64,000 bases of DNA. Source: an uncultured Fibrobacter sp. (GTDB lineage Bacteria > Fibrobacterota > Fibrobacteria > Fibrobacterales > Fibrobacteraceae). The stretch is taken from the NCBI RefSeq assembly GCF_900316465.1, contig NZ_ONDD01000011.1, positions 1-64,000 on the forward strand. Reading direction: 5' to 3'. The position numbers and the translations under genes were made by a program. Under the pieces are notes generated by a model. It saw nothing but the letters and a program-made list of their open reading frames with translations. It was not told where the DNA came from and made no database searches. Below, piece by piece: positions 47,638 to 55,826 of the stretch (within the stretch, counting starts at the first letter, position 1; the number at the start of each line of letters is the position of its first letter).

Positions 47638-48266
47638 AATTCCCGAATTTTGTTCTTTACGAATTCCAAATCGCTGTTCGTGAGGATTGGAATCAACTCA
47701 TTGATTTCTTCAATAGGCTTATCCCACCACTTGAATTTCAGAAGAAGTTCCGTCAGTTCTTCGTCAAAGCGGTAGCGGATTGTTTCTGCAGGATTCCCGA
47801 CCACAACCGTGTAAGGCTCCACATTGCTACCGACAACGCTATTTGCGCCGATGATAGCTCCGTCGCCAATATGTACGCCCGGCAAGATCGTCGCATTTTG
47901 ACCAATCCACACATCGTTTCCGATAACGGTATCGCCCTTGTACGGCAAATCGCTTTGAGCAGGCGGCTTCATGTTCCAGCCTTCAAGCGTATAGAACGGG
48001 AATGTGGAAACCGCATTCATCTGGTGGTTCGCCCCGTTCATTACAAATTCTACGCCCGCGGCAATCTGGCAGAATTTTCCGATGATGAGCTTGTCGCCGA
48101 TAAAGTCGTAATGGTGCGTCACATGGCTTTCGAATTCCGAGTCAGCGATGTAGGTAAAATCCCCGACTATAATGTTCGGGTTCTTGATCGTGGGCTTAAC
48201 GTAGATTTCCTTGTCGTAGCCCGCAATCGGATGAATCGTATTTGGATTAGGGATTTTTTCGCTCAT
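47619..48266 (-). CDS. Vat/CatB-like xenobiotic acetyltransferase
   Basis: Protein of 215 aa with left-handed beta-helix hexapeptide repeats (VIGNDVWIGQNATILPGVHIGDGAIIGANSVV). The layout matches Vat streptogramin and CatB chloramphenicol acetyltransferases: N-terminal HPIAGYDKEIYVKPTIKNPNIIVGDFTYI, LIIGKFCQIAAGVEFVMNGANHQMN with the catalytic His, YKGDTVIGNDVWIG, and C-terminal RYRFDEELTELLLKFKWWD. It would transfer acetyl from acetyl-CoA to a hydroxyl. Chromosomal XAT members are common and need not confer resistance. It lies 14 bp downstream of a TetM/EF-G-like gene on the same strand, yet has its own -10 box (TATATT, 6 nt before the ATG). Confidence 0.9.
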   Translation of the reverse strand: MSEKIPNPNTIHPIAGYDKEIYVKPTIKNPNIIVGDFTYIADSEFESHVTHHYDFIGDKLIIGKFCQIAAGVEFVMNGANHQMNAVSTFPFYTLEGWNMKPPAQSDLPYKGDTVIGNDVWIGQNATILPGVHIGDGAIIGANSVVGSNVEPYTVVVGNPAETIRYRFDEELTELLLKFKWWDKPIEEINELIPILTNSDLEFVKNKIRELTKKVV

Positions 48267-48278
48267 ACCCTAAATATA
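48267..48278 (-). promoter_or_regulatory. -10 box abutting the start codon (leaderless mRNA)
   Basis: Minus-strand TATATT (48278-48273) ends 6 nt before the ATG at 48266, with TAGGGT between them. The same TAGGGT precedes the ATG of the aminopeptidase gene at 61597. Confidence 0.55.
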
Positions 48279-48280
48279 TA

Positions 48281-50233
48281 TCAAATTGTCGCAGGGCGGT
48301 AGCCAAGCAACTTCATGCTATAAAGCGCAGTGCCCTTGCTGATGCTGCGAACGCCTGTGGCGTAGCCGAAAATCTTGCGTAGCGGGACATCGGCCTTCAA
48401 GAAATGCGTCTTGCCATCGCCACCAATTTCTTTCACCTTGCCGTCGCGGGATTGGATATCACCGGTCACGAGGCCCGCGAAATTCACCGGGCATTCCAGC
48501 GACAATTCCATAATGGGCTCGTAAAGTTGCACATCGGCGGGTTTGATGAGTTTCGTCACCGCATCGGCGCAAGCCTTCTTGATCATAGGCGGCAAAGCAC
48601 CTTCGGTCCAAGTGAATTCATGGACTTCAAAACAAACGCCTACAAGGGGGCCCTTGCCGAGCACACCGATTTCGGTTGATTCCAGAAGTGCAGAACGTAC
48701 ACCCGCCAAAATTTCGCGCGGCGCCGTTTCCAAGAATTCTGCCGACAAACGAATGTCATGAGCATCGCCATCGAGCGGGCTCGCCGAAAGCTTAATCGAA
48801 ATCTTGTGGGGGCCAAGCTGGAATGTATTTTCTACCGGGCCCACATTACGGCACAATCGTTCCTGCCAACGCACCTCAGGGCTACCGGCTTTGACTTCGC
48901 AGCCGAATTCACGCTTGAGTCGGGCGAGCAATACATCAAGCTGCACTTCGCCCACGGTATGCAGGTACCAGAATCCGCCATCGTCTTTTTGTACGCGGAA
49001 ACTCGGGTCCATGCGGGCAAGGACATTCAAGCTCTTTTCCACATGATGATAATCTTCGGCGCCCAAGCATTCCACGCGAGTTTGCAAGAGCGGCTGGTAC
49101 TTGTCGCGAATCGAAGGTTTCGCCTCCTCTTCTTCGCAAGTAGGAATCGAGCCATCCAGAGAAATCGTCTGTCCAAGTTCTGTTTCAAAAGGGCTGCGCA
49201 TGGCGTAAATATCGCCGGAGCGGATTTCGTCGACAGGCTGCAACAAGTTCGCCTTCAATCGAGAAAATTCAAAACCCGCAGGCCATTCCTTGCGTTCCAT
49301 ATTCGTGTGACTACGGAACAGCGAAATTTCGCCCACTCCCTTGAAATGGCGCAAGCGAATGACTTGGCCTAATTCATTGTCCGCAAATTCAGGAACATCG
49401 GGCAAGAAGAACGATAGCGCCGTTGTCAGGCTGCGAACCCCGAAGCCTTCGATAGCCGAGCCAGCATAGCACAGAGCATAGTCTTTATTCTTCGCCAGTT
49501 CCTTGAGCCCGCGCAAAAGCGTCTTGGGCGGAACCGGCTTTCCTTCAAGCGCAAGTTGCAAGACTTCGTCGTCAAAGTTGCTCGCGAATTCCACCGCTTC
49601 GGCGTAATGCTTCTTGATTTTCTCGGTGGAATCACTCACCTCACCCGATTGCGGCCAGGAATCATCCACAATTTCTTCGCCTGTATCCGAATGAATCAGG
49701 CGGCTCTTGCTGAGCACATCGAGCACGCCCGACATGCGTCCGCCCTTGTATTCCGGGAGAGTCATGAGTACCGGGCGCACGCCCAGAACTTCTTCGATAT
49801 TGATCAGCGTTTCGTCAAGGGAATAATCGGGATTGTCGAGTTTATTGACAAACAAAATCGTCCGCACGCCCGCTTCACGCAGTTTACGGAAGGCGGCCAC
49901 CGTTTGCGTTTCCACTCCGCTCGCGGCACTCACCACAAGCACCGCGCCCTCGACGGCAGTCAGCGCCGTGTCGACTTCGGCACCAAAATCCACATGCCCC
50001 GGGGTATCGATAAAATTGAACCAGGTGTTCTTCCATTCGAAATGCGCCACGCCGCTTTCAATGGTAATGCCGCGCTCTTTTTCTTCGGGCATATAATCCA
50101 TGGTGGCAAGGCCTTCTTCTACCTTGCCCGGCCGGCGAACCTCGCCCGCCGCAAAAAGAATACGCTCCGAAAGAGTCGTCTTTCCGGCGTCTACGTGGGC
50201 AAGGATTGCAATATTTCGAACAGGCTGTGACAT
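48281..50233 (-). CDS. TetM/EF-G-like translational GTPase
   Basis: Protein of 650 aa, the length of tetracycline ribosomal protection proteins (about 640) and shorter than EF-G (about 700). The GTPase domain is complete: AHVDAGKTTLSERIL (G1), RGITIESG (G2), DTPGHVDFGAEV (G3), NKLD (G4). Domains II-V follow, with VGEVQLDVLLARLKREFG (domain III/IV junction) and a C-terminal EF-G fold. It ends KLLGYRPATI. It may be a housekeeping EF-G paralogue or a ribosome-rescue/protection factor; resistance cannot be claimed from sequence alone. Its neighbour is an acetyltransferase of an antibiotic-modifying family. Confidence 0.88.
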   Translation of the reverse strand: MSQPVRNIAILAHVDAGKTTLSERILFAAGEVRRPGKVEEGLATMDYMPEEKERGITIESGVAHFEWKNTWFNFIDTPGHVDFGAEVDTALTAVEGAVLVVSAASGVETQTVAAFRKLREAGVRTILFVNKLDNPDYSLDETLINIEEVLGVRPVLMTLPEYKGGRMSGVLDVLSKSRLIHSDTGEEIVDDSWPQSGEVSDSTEKIKKHYAEAVEFASNFDDEVLQLALEGKPVPPKTLLRGLKELAKNKDYALCYAGSAIEGFGVRSLTTALSFFLPDVPEFADNELGQVIRLRHFKGVGEISLFRSHTNMERKEWPAGFEFSRLKANLLQPVDEIRSGDIYAMRSPFETELGQTISLDGSIPTCEEEEAKPSIRDKYQPLLQTRVECLGAEDYHHVEKSLNVLARMDPSFRVQKDDGGFWYLHTVGEVQLDVLLARLKREFGCEVKAGSPEVRWQERLCRNVGPVENTFQLGPHKISIKLSASPLDGDAHDIRLSAEFLETAPREILAGVRSALLESTEIGVLGKGPLVGVCFEVHEFTWTEGALPPMIKKACADAVTKLIKPADVQLYEPIMELSLECPVNFAGLVTGDIQSRDGKVKEIGGDGKTHFLKADVPLRKIFGYATGVRSISKGTALYSMKLLGYRPATI

Positions 50234-50245
50234 GATACCACTAAT

Positions 50246-50461
50246 TTAAAAATTCTCGTCTAGCGTGAGCTCGTTCGCGACCGCCTCAAGCTTCCGTTCG
50301 GCAGTCGCATCAAGCGCCTCGGCATGCCCGCGCAACGCCGCAAACGGGTGGAAAATCTTTGCGCGATCTTCCATGCTCATACGCGGATGTTTAATCAAGA
50401 AATTCCAATCGTTCCGCGGGTACGGCAAATCGATGATGTCAGAATAATCAAAATTAGGCAC
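50246..50461 (-). CDS. YolD-like protein
   Basis: Small protein of 71 aa. MEDRAKIFHPFAALRGHAEALDATAE matches the YolD-like core (DRAK.F.PF.AL.G..EAL), a family regularly placed next to UvrX/UmuC-type Y-family polymerases. The start is the GTG at 50461, with GGAGG 5 nt upstream inside the polymerase gene, giving an 8-bp overlap; the ATG at 50503 is too far upstream and unsupported. Presumably an accessory factor for the polymerase. Confidence 0.85.
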   Translation of the reverse strand: MPNFDYSDIIDLPYPRNDWNFLIKHPRMSMEDRAKIFHPFAALRGHAEALDATAERKLEAVANELTLDENF

Positions 50462-51854
50462 GATGTCCTCCGATTTGTCCGTTGCGCTCGATGGTAGTGG
50501 CACCTTCTTGCAAGTCCATTCCCTTCACAATCGCGTTCTTGCCAAAACGCTTCTTGATGAGGAGCTCCGCCTTCAGGCGTTTCTTTTCGCGTTCCTGCTT
50601 TTTCACGTCGGTAAACAAGTCGTACTGTTCGTGGCTAGCGTCTACAATATCGGCGGCCACCAAATTCAAACGACGCACTGTTAATTTCGGGTCTACAATG
50701 CGGTCAAAAAGCTTCATGACCGCATCGGCCATCACCGATTGTGAGCTGGTATAATAACCGATACTTGCCGTGCCGTGTGCCGGCTTTGGAATCGTACGTC
50801 CGTAAAAGTCCGTTACGGTTACGCCGTGGTAAATTCCCTTGTCCACGTTTTCGCGGTCGTAACCCACCGTGAGCACCATCGCGTTTGTCACAAGGTCGTG
50901 CGCAATCAAGGTCATCGAAACCGTATCGACCATTTCGCGCACCACAAGACGCGCCTTGTCAAACGGATACGGATCTTGCAACACCTGGCCTTCGCCCGTG
51001 CTTCTGTTTCGCGGTTTTGCCTTCTTGATGTCTGCAATCGTGCAAGGCTCATAACCCCAGGCGTGGTCAATCAGGATTTCTGCATTCACGCCGAACTGCT
51101 TATAAAGCGCTTCAGGATTCTTGACACTCACGCGGGCTATGTCACCCATCGTGTAAATGCCGCGCCCTGCATTCAGTCTACAATTTTCCAGACGCTCTGC
51201 AATCCCGCGGCCCACCTGCCAAAAACTCGTGAGCGGCCTGTGCGCCCAAAGTTGCTTGCGGTAACTCATTTCGTCAAGTTCTGCAATGCGCACGCCGTCG
51301 GCATCCGCATCCACATGCTTCGCCATCACATCCATCGCAATCTTGCATAGGTACAAGTTGCTGCCGATGCCACCGGTGGCCGTAATTCCTGTAGTCGCAA
51401 AGACATCTTGAATAATCGTCTTCACCAATTCCCGTGCAGTCTTCTTGTACAACTTCAGGTATTTCGTCAAATCCAGAAAGCATTCGTCAATCGAATACGC
51501 ATGAATATCTTCGGCGCTCACATACTTCAGGTAAACATTGTAGACCTTCGTGGAATATTCCACGTACTTCGCCATTTGCGGTTTTGCGATGGTGAATTCA
51601 ATCTTTTCGCCCGTGCGCCGTTGCACTTCACGCACCTTCTGGTTCACCTCAAAAAGCCGCGCACGCCCCGGAATTCCGTAAGCCTTGAGCGCCGGCGTCA
51701 CCGCCAAGCAAATCGTCTTTTCGGTACGGCTTTCGTCGGCCACCACCAATTTCGCCTTCAAGGGGTCAAGACCCCGGAGAATGCATTCCACCGAGGCAAA
51801 GAACGACTTGAGGTCAATGGCCGCATAAGTGCGAGATTCGCGAGGCTGGTTCAT
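50454..51854 (-). CDS. Y-family DNA polymerase (UmuC/DinB-like)
   Basis: Translesion polymerase of 466 aa. The catalytic palm is YAAIDLKSFFASVECILRGLDP (first Asp) and AYSIDECFLDLTKYL (the Asp-Glu pair). Nucleotide-binding ADESRTEKTICLAVTPALKAYGI, the TGGIGSNLYLCKIAMDVMAKH motif and a little-finger domain with VLTVGYDRENV and ASIGYYTSS follow. Two features, the YolD-like neighbour and the RARLFEV segment, place it with UvrX/YqjW polymerases. Likely DNA-damage induced, although no LexA box was recognised. It overlaps the YolD-like gene by 8 bp. Confidence 0.93.
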   Translation of the reverse strand: MNQPRESRTYAAIDLKSFFASVECILRGLDPLKAKLVVADESRTEKTICLAVTPALKAYGIPGRARLFEVNQKVREVQRRTGEKIEFTIAKPQMAKYVEYSTKVYNVYLKYVSAEDIHAYSIDECFLDLTKYLKLYKKTARELVKTIIQDVFATTGITATGGIGSNLYLCKIAMDVMAKHVDADADGVRIAELDEMSYRKQLWAHRPLTSFWQVGRGIAERLENCRLNAGRGIYTMGDIARVSVKNPEALYKQFGVNAEILIDHAWGYEPCTIADIKKAKPRNRSTGEGQVLQDPYPFDKARLVVREMVDTVSMTLIAHDLVTNAMVLTVGYDRENVDKGIYHGVTVTDFYGRTIPKPAHGTASIGYYTSSQSVMADAVMKLFDRIVDPKLTVRRLNLVAADIVDASHEQYDLFTDVKKQEREKKRLKAELLIKKRFGKNAIVKGMDLQEGATTIERNGQIGGHRA

Positions 51855-51868
51855 GAAGCCTCACGGTC

Positions 51869-53245
51869 TTATCTGTATTTTAATTCAGGGTGTTCGATGT
51901 AAAAAGACTTCTTGTCGACATACATTCGCTCGTCTGCAATATGCATTGCTCTGCGAACATCAGGTTCACCACAACATACGCCAATAGAGAAATACACGTT
52001 TTCGGACAGTTTTGCCATCGTGCGTATTTTGGCAATGCGGGTATTCAATTCGTCTTCCGAGATGCTCGAGACAAGTACTATAAATTCGTCGCCACCGGCG
52101 CGATACACGTCTTCTTCAGGGAAAACGTATTGCAGAATTTCTGCCGCCGAACGCAACACTTTATCGCCAGAGATATGTCCCTGTTCGTCGTTCGTACGCT
52201 TCAATCCGTTCAAGTCTGCAAAAACAACGGCATCAGGCGTCAGCTTGCGCCCAGCCACAATTTGGTCAATGCGGTTGTTCATTACATTACGATTTTTCAC
52301 GCCCGTCAGCGAATCGATTGTACTTAGCGTTTGAAGCTTGTTCAAAAGCAAGTAACTCGAAATTTCAGATGCGATAAGGAACGTTGTAACTTCAAGCGTT
52401 TCCTTGATAATCAGCGTATTGTCGACATTAAAATTAACCGTCCACAAGTAGCCAAGCAATTCGCCGCCATGGCGCAACGGGAAAAGTATAATCGTCTTTA
52501 CGCCGGAAAGGTCAAGCATCGAGCCCCAAATCGGGTTCGTCAAGCGCAGCTTTTCCATATCGCGTTCGTCTTTCACAATAATGCATGTACTGCCGGCAAG
52601 CGTTTCCGGCCATGTTTCTGCAATCGCGTAAAAGCCTTCGACATATCGCGACATCGGTTGTACTTTCAGACCTTCTCGAGTCGATTCTGCAAAAATGGAG
52701 CACTCGCGATTTTCAGCATCGGTGAGCAAAATGCAGCATTGATCGGATTCGCAAGATTTACGGATATCCTCGACCACTTCCTGGAAGGTCTGCTTGACAT
52801 TTTCTGCACCGCGCAGCTTGATACAAGCGTTGAGAACGTTCGAGGCGGTGTCTCCGGAAAGGTCTGCCATAGCCGAAGAATCTGCCTTGGGCGCCACATC
52901 GTAGCAGTAAATGCAGTAACCGACGTCTTCGCGGTCGGAATCCAACGGCATCAAGAACATGTTCAGCCAGAGGCCCATCATGTACAGGTTCACATAAGCA
53001 TGGAGAGGCTTGCCCGACTGCACGCAGCGGTAACAGTGGTCTTCGAAATTTTGGTTCTTCGGAAAGCACAGTTCATACGGCGAATCTGGCACAAACGGAC
53101 GCCCCTGAGTCGACTCCATTTCTTCGCAATGAGCCATGTTCCCAGCCACAATGCGGATATTCCCATAAGATCCATCCGGGTACAGTTCCACGGACATCAC
53201 GCAGGCTTTCGCCTTATAATGCGATAGAATCTTATCAAAATCCAT
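51869..53245 (-). CDS. GGDEF-domain protein (diguanylate cyclase)
   Basis: Soluble protein of 458 aa. The N-terminal 120 residues contain Cys and Tyr (HCEEMESTQ, NFEDHCYRCVQSGKPLHAYVNLYMM), a PAS-like sensor region. About residues 140-290 form a GAF-like domain (QCCILLTDAENRECSIFAEST, TIILFPLRHGGELLGYLW). The C-terminal GGDEF domain is active-looking: DSLTGVKNRNVMNNRID, ADLNGLKRTNDEQGHISGDKVL and the signature RAGGDEF. No RxxD inhibitory site lies 5 residues before the signature. It would make cyclic di-GMP. GGAGGG is 9 nt before the ATG. Its neighbours show no functional link. Confidence 0.93.
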   Translation of the reverse strand: MDFDKILSHYKAKACVMSVELYPDGSYGNIRIVAGNMAHCEEMESTQGRPFVPDSPYELCFPKNQNFEDHCYRCVQSGKPLHAYVNLYMMGLWLNMFLMPLDSDREDVGYCIYCYDVAPKADSSAMADLSGDTASNVLNACIKLRGAENVKQTFQEVVEDIRKSCESDQCCILLTDAENRECSIFAESTREGLKVQPMSRYVEGFYAIAETWPETLAGSTCIIVKDERDMEKLRLTNPIWGSMLDLSGVKTIILFPLRHGGELLGYLWTVNFNVDNTLIIKETLEVTTFLIASEISSYLLLNKLQTLSTIDSLTGVKNRNVMNNRIDQIVAGRKLTPDAVVFADLNGLKRTNDEQGHISGDKVLRSAAEILQYVFPEEDVYRAGGDEFIVLVSSISEDELNTRIAKIRTMAKLSENVYFSIGVCCGEPDVRRAMHIADERMYVDKKSFYIEHPELKYR

Positions 53246-53398
53246 ACAAGTTTGCCCTCCAACGGCATTCTTTTACTCTTTTCACAAATAATTTAAAAAG
53301 ATTTCAAACAAGCATATAATTCTCAATAAATTAAATCTGCAAATATTATCTTATCTTTTAACAAGCGTGCATCACTAGCGATGTACCAAAAGGAGTCT

Positions 53399-53953
53399 AT
53401 GTCAATCTTAAAAAAGTATATCGACAAGCTGCAGAGCCGTAAATACCTGCAAAAAGACCGCAATTCCATTACCGTGGACGATGTGACCATCGATTTCCCG
53501 CTCGTCTTCGAAGGCAATGGCAAAATGTATTTCTTCAAGCTTGACCGCTACGTGTACGTCAAGGGTTCCCGCTACACCAAGGCCGACGGTAAAACCCGTG
53601 ACTTCTTGCTGACATGCCTTTTCAAGAAGGGTTTCATGACTGACGGCGCATCCGCCCCGAAATTCGCACAATGGATCGTCCCCGACATCAAGAAGGGCAA
53701 CGACGTCTACAACTCCGCACCGTTTATTCACGACGGCCTTTACATGCACAAGGGAACCATCACCGGCGCAGACCTCACTCGTGAAGAATGCGACGATATT
53801 CTCCGCGGTATCTGGAGAATCTCCGGCATGGACCGCGTGGTCGCAGGCGCCGCCGACCTCGGAATACAAGTCTTTGCAGGCTCATCAAGCCACTGGGGCG
53901 ACGACTACAACAATTGCAAGCACCTGTTTGTCGCTAAACTTGAATACCGTTAA
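53399..53953 (+). CDS. DUF1353 family protein
   Basis: Protein of 184 aa. The start at 53399 follows AAGGAG with 5-nt spacing. FKKGFMTDGASAPKFAQWIVPDI and NSAPFIHDGLYMHKGTITGADLTREECDDILRGIWRISGMDRVVA match the DUF1353 pattern (TDGAS.P....A...HD.LY). The family is common in phages and in phage-derived loci, but no other phage gene is near. Function unknown; the conserved Asp and His residues suggest a metal-dependent enzyme. A TATAAT box lies near 53314. Its stop overlaps the convergent expansin-like gene by 4 bp. Confidence 0.8.
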   Translation: MSILKKYIDKLQSRKYLQKDRNSITVDDVTIDFPLVFEGNGKMYFFKLDRYVYVKGSRYTKADGKTRDFLLTCLFKKGFMTDGASAPKFAQWIVPDIKKGNDVYNSAPFIHDGLYMHKGTITGADLTREECDDILRGIWRISGMDRVVAGAADLGIQVFAGSSSHWGDDYNNCKHLFVAKLEYR

Positions 53954-55020
53954 TCGCGGTGTTCGTACAAATACAGATTCGCTTCAGGCTCCGCAAGGTC
54001 GGAGCCTTTAATTTTCCACTCGTCATCGGTTCCGGTGCGGTACTTGACCACCACACGATAGCGGTTGTCGGTCTGCAGCACTGCTTTCGGAACAGTCCAA
54101 AAGTTTTCAGTGCCCACGACCATTTCAAGCTCATGGGCATCACGAGTGTCAACGCCGTAAATCGTGATGGACTTGACCATGTCTTTCGGGTTGCGTACCT
54201 GGATGATGCTCCAGAATTCGCTGGCGCCTTCCTTGACCCAAATCGAGGTGGAATCGCCCCACACGCCTTCAACGCCTTCGCAGCTCACGAATTCCCATTC
54301 GCCGGAATAACGGCCCACTTGAATTCCCATGATGTCGCTGGCAGGAGCGCCGCCCAAATCCACGCCGCAGTTCGCATCGGGGCAACGGTCCGTAATGCGC
54401 ACCGTGACTTCTTTCCAACCGTCCGGCGTTCTCGCCTTCACATGCACGCAGCCACCGCAAGCGGCACCGCCATTCCACGGGCCCTTTTCATCGCCCGGAG
54501 AAACATTCACATGGATTGCCGCATAGTATTGAATGTTGGTCTGCCCGTAATTGCAGGCACCACCCAAGCTCGTTTCTTTCGCCGTAATGCTTCCGTAGGT
54601 AGTCACGGAACCTTTGCCGCCGTTTTCGGTGAGCTCGGGGTCTGCCGCAGTAAAGCTATCGCAATTCGTGCACTTGCCATCATCGGAAGATGTGGGTGTA
54701 GAACCAGAAGAGGTCTGTGCCACACTCGACGAAGAAGCCTCCGACGCCACAGATGAAGAAGACACCGGAGCCGATTCAGAAGATTTTGCGACATTCTCCG
54801 AAAAACCCGGTTCTGTACTAGACGAAAGCTTTGATTCCGAAGACGTTTTTTCCGAACTCGAAGACTTTGCTCCGGCAGAATCATCCGCCGAAGAACTAGA
54901 CAAGAGCGAGCTTTCGCTCAAAGGTGTATCAGCCGCACTCGCCGACGCATCGTCACCGCAGGCAACAATGCCCGCACTCACCAGGGCGCTAAAACAAAAA
55001 ACAAGGGCAAGATTTCTCAT
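53950..55020 (-). CDS. Expansin-like lipoprotein (CGDD type)
   Basis: Protein of 356 aa. Lipobox GIVAC, mature start CGDDASAS, then a Ser-rich linker of about 110 residues (SSVASEASSSSVAQTSSG). The mature domain resembles bacterial expansins (EXLX1): a double-psi barrel with CNYGQTNIQYYAAIHV, ACGGCVHVKA and VTVRITDRCPDANCGVDLGGAPASDIM (the HFD-like DRCP..CGVDL motif), then a beta-sandwich with WSIIQVRNPKDMVKSITIYG and YRVVVKYRTGTDDEWKIKGSDL, like CBM63. Expansins loosen cellulose without hydrolysis, fitting a cellulolytic anaerobe. Probably displayed on the cell surface. Confidence 0.9.
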   Translation of the reverse strand: MRNLALVFCFSALVSAGIVACGDDASASAADTPLSESSLLSSSSADDSAGAKSSSSEKTSSESKLSSSTEPGFSENVAKSSESAPVSSSSVASEASSSSVAQTSSGSTPTSSDDGKCTNCDSFTAADPELTENGGKGSVTTYGSITAKETSLGGACNYGQTNIQYYAAIHVNVSPGDEKGPWNGGAACGGCVHVKARTPDGWKEVTVRITDRCPDANCGVDLGGAPASDIMGIQVGRYSGEWEFVSCEGVEGVWGDSTSIWVKEGASEFWSIIQVRNPKDMVKSITIYGVDTRDAHELEMVVGTENFWTVPKAVLQTDNRYRVVVKYRTGTDDEWKIKGSDLAEPEANLYLYEHRD

Positions 55021-55040
55021 ATAGGATAATATACAAAGAG

Positions 55041-55060
55041 TCCCCGGCATAGTCGGGGAC
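55041..55060. terminator. Hairpin between BatE-like and expansin-like genes
   Basis: Stem GTCCCCG / CGGGGAC with only a weak T-tract (CTCTTTG) on the minus strand. Its sequence resembles the leuS terminator hairpin. Confidence 0.45.
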
Positions 55061-55072
55061 AAATGCATGAAA

Positions 55073-55163
55073 CTTACCAGTCATTGCGCTCGTTGAGCGC
55101 AAGACCTTGCGGGTATCAAATGCGAACCCACAAGTGGGTTCTCGCTTGATACCCTTACCAGTC
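55073..55163. repeat. Long hairpin flanked by 10-bp direct repeats
   Basis: CTTACCAGTC occurs at 55073-55082 and 55154-55163. Between them are GCGCTCgttGAGCGC and a long stem-loop at 55111-55154, built from GGGTATCA / TGATACCC, GCGA / TCGC and GAACCCAC / GTGGGTTC. The right repeat contains the last codons of the BatE-like gene. Insertion of a small palindromic element with target duplication would explain the layout. Confidence 0.5.
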
Positions 55164-55826
55164 TTTTGCCGGTCTGGCTTGGCCGCGGATAGGTTTCCAG
55201 GGTTTGCGTTCGCCGTTCTGTTCGTCGAAATCCTTCAACAGCTGCGCCGCATCTTCAGGGCTCATTTCACCCATCTGCACCGGCTGTTCCTGCGGTTCTT
55301 CGCCGCCATTGCTGTCGCTAGATTCACCTTCAGGCTGCTGCTCGGGCTGTTGGCCTGCACCGCCTTCGTTGCTGTCAGAGCTTTCGGCCTTTGAATCGCT
55401 GGACTGACCATTTTCACCATTTTGATCTTGATTCTGCTGGTCTTGATTTTGGTCCTGTTGGTCCTTATCTTGATCTTGCTGATCCTTGTTCTGATCTTGG
55501 TTTTGCTGGTCCTGATTTTGATCCTGGTTCTGGTCCTTGTTTTGGTCTTGGTTCTGATCCTGGTTATTATCCTGATTCTTGTCGTTCTTCTTGTTTTCGT
55601 TCTTCTGCTCGTCCTTGGCCTCGTGAATACGGTCCAAGAGCATTTGCAGTTTCTGGTCATTCGGATAATATTGCAGACCTTCGTTACAAGTAATTTCTGC
55701 CGAGGGCAAGCGGTTTTCGATATACTGGAATGCCGCATCGCTGTAATAAGCGCTAGCAGACTTCGGTGCCGCAAATGCAGCCACCACAAGGAACAAGACC
55801 GCGACAATAGACATAATCTTTTTCAT
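55155..55826 (-). CDS. BatE/BatC-like exported protein with Asn/Gln/Asp repeats
   Basis: Protein of 223 aa with signal peptide (MKKIMSIVAVLFLVVAAFAAP). One TPR-like unit follows (SDAAFQYIENRLPSAEITCNEGLQYYPNDQKLQMLLDRI). About residues 84-136 are almost only Asn, Gln, Asp and Lys (NQDQNKDQ units), then Ser/Glu-rich, then a conserved-looking tail MSPEDAAQLLKDFDEQNGERKPWKPIRGQ. That last segment is the hallmark of BatC C-termini (MS.EDA.RLLDA....E). Starts by TAATG overlap with the TPR gene upstream. Bat proteins form a periplasmic complex in spirochaetes and Bacteroidetes. Confidence 0.7.
   Translation of the reverse strand: MKKIMSIVAVLFLVVAAFAAPKSASAYYSDAAFQYIENRLPSAEITCNEGLQYYPNDQKLQMLLDRIHEAKDEQKNENKKNDKNQDNNQDQNQDQNKDQNQDQNQDQQNQDQNKDQQDQDKDQQDQNQDQQNQDQNGENGQSSDSKAESSDSNEGGAGQQPEQQPEGESSDSNGGEEPQEQPVQMGEMSPEDAAQLLKDFDEQNGERKPWKPIRGQARPAKDW
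55419..55577. repeat. Coding low-complexity repeat (Asn-Gln-Asp-Gln)
   Basis: Near-periodic 6- and 12-bp units of CAGGAC / CAAAAC type (minus strand) encode the NQDQ tract of the BatE/BatC-like protein. A shorter version is in the neighbouring TPR protein (about 56066-56112). Prone to slippage in steps of whole codons. Confidence 0.8.

Noticed and set aside
47619..50233. Antibiotic-resistance island (Vat-like plus TetM-like)
   Set aside because: No transposase, integron or repeat borders; codon use resembles the neighbours; both families have housekeeping members. Kept only as a point to test.
53399..53953. Prophage remnant, suggested by the DUF1353 protein
   Set aside because: No integrase, structural gene, attachment site or composition change was seen around it.
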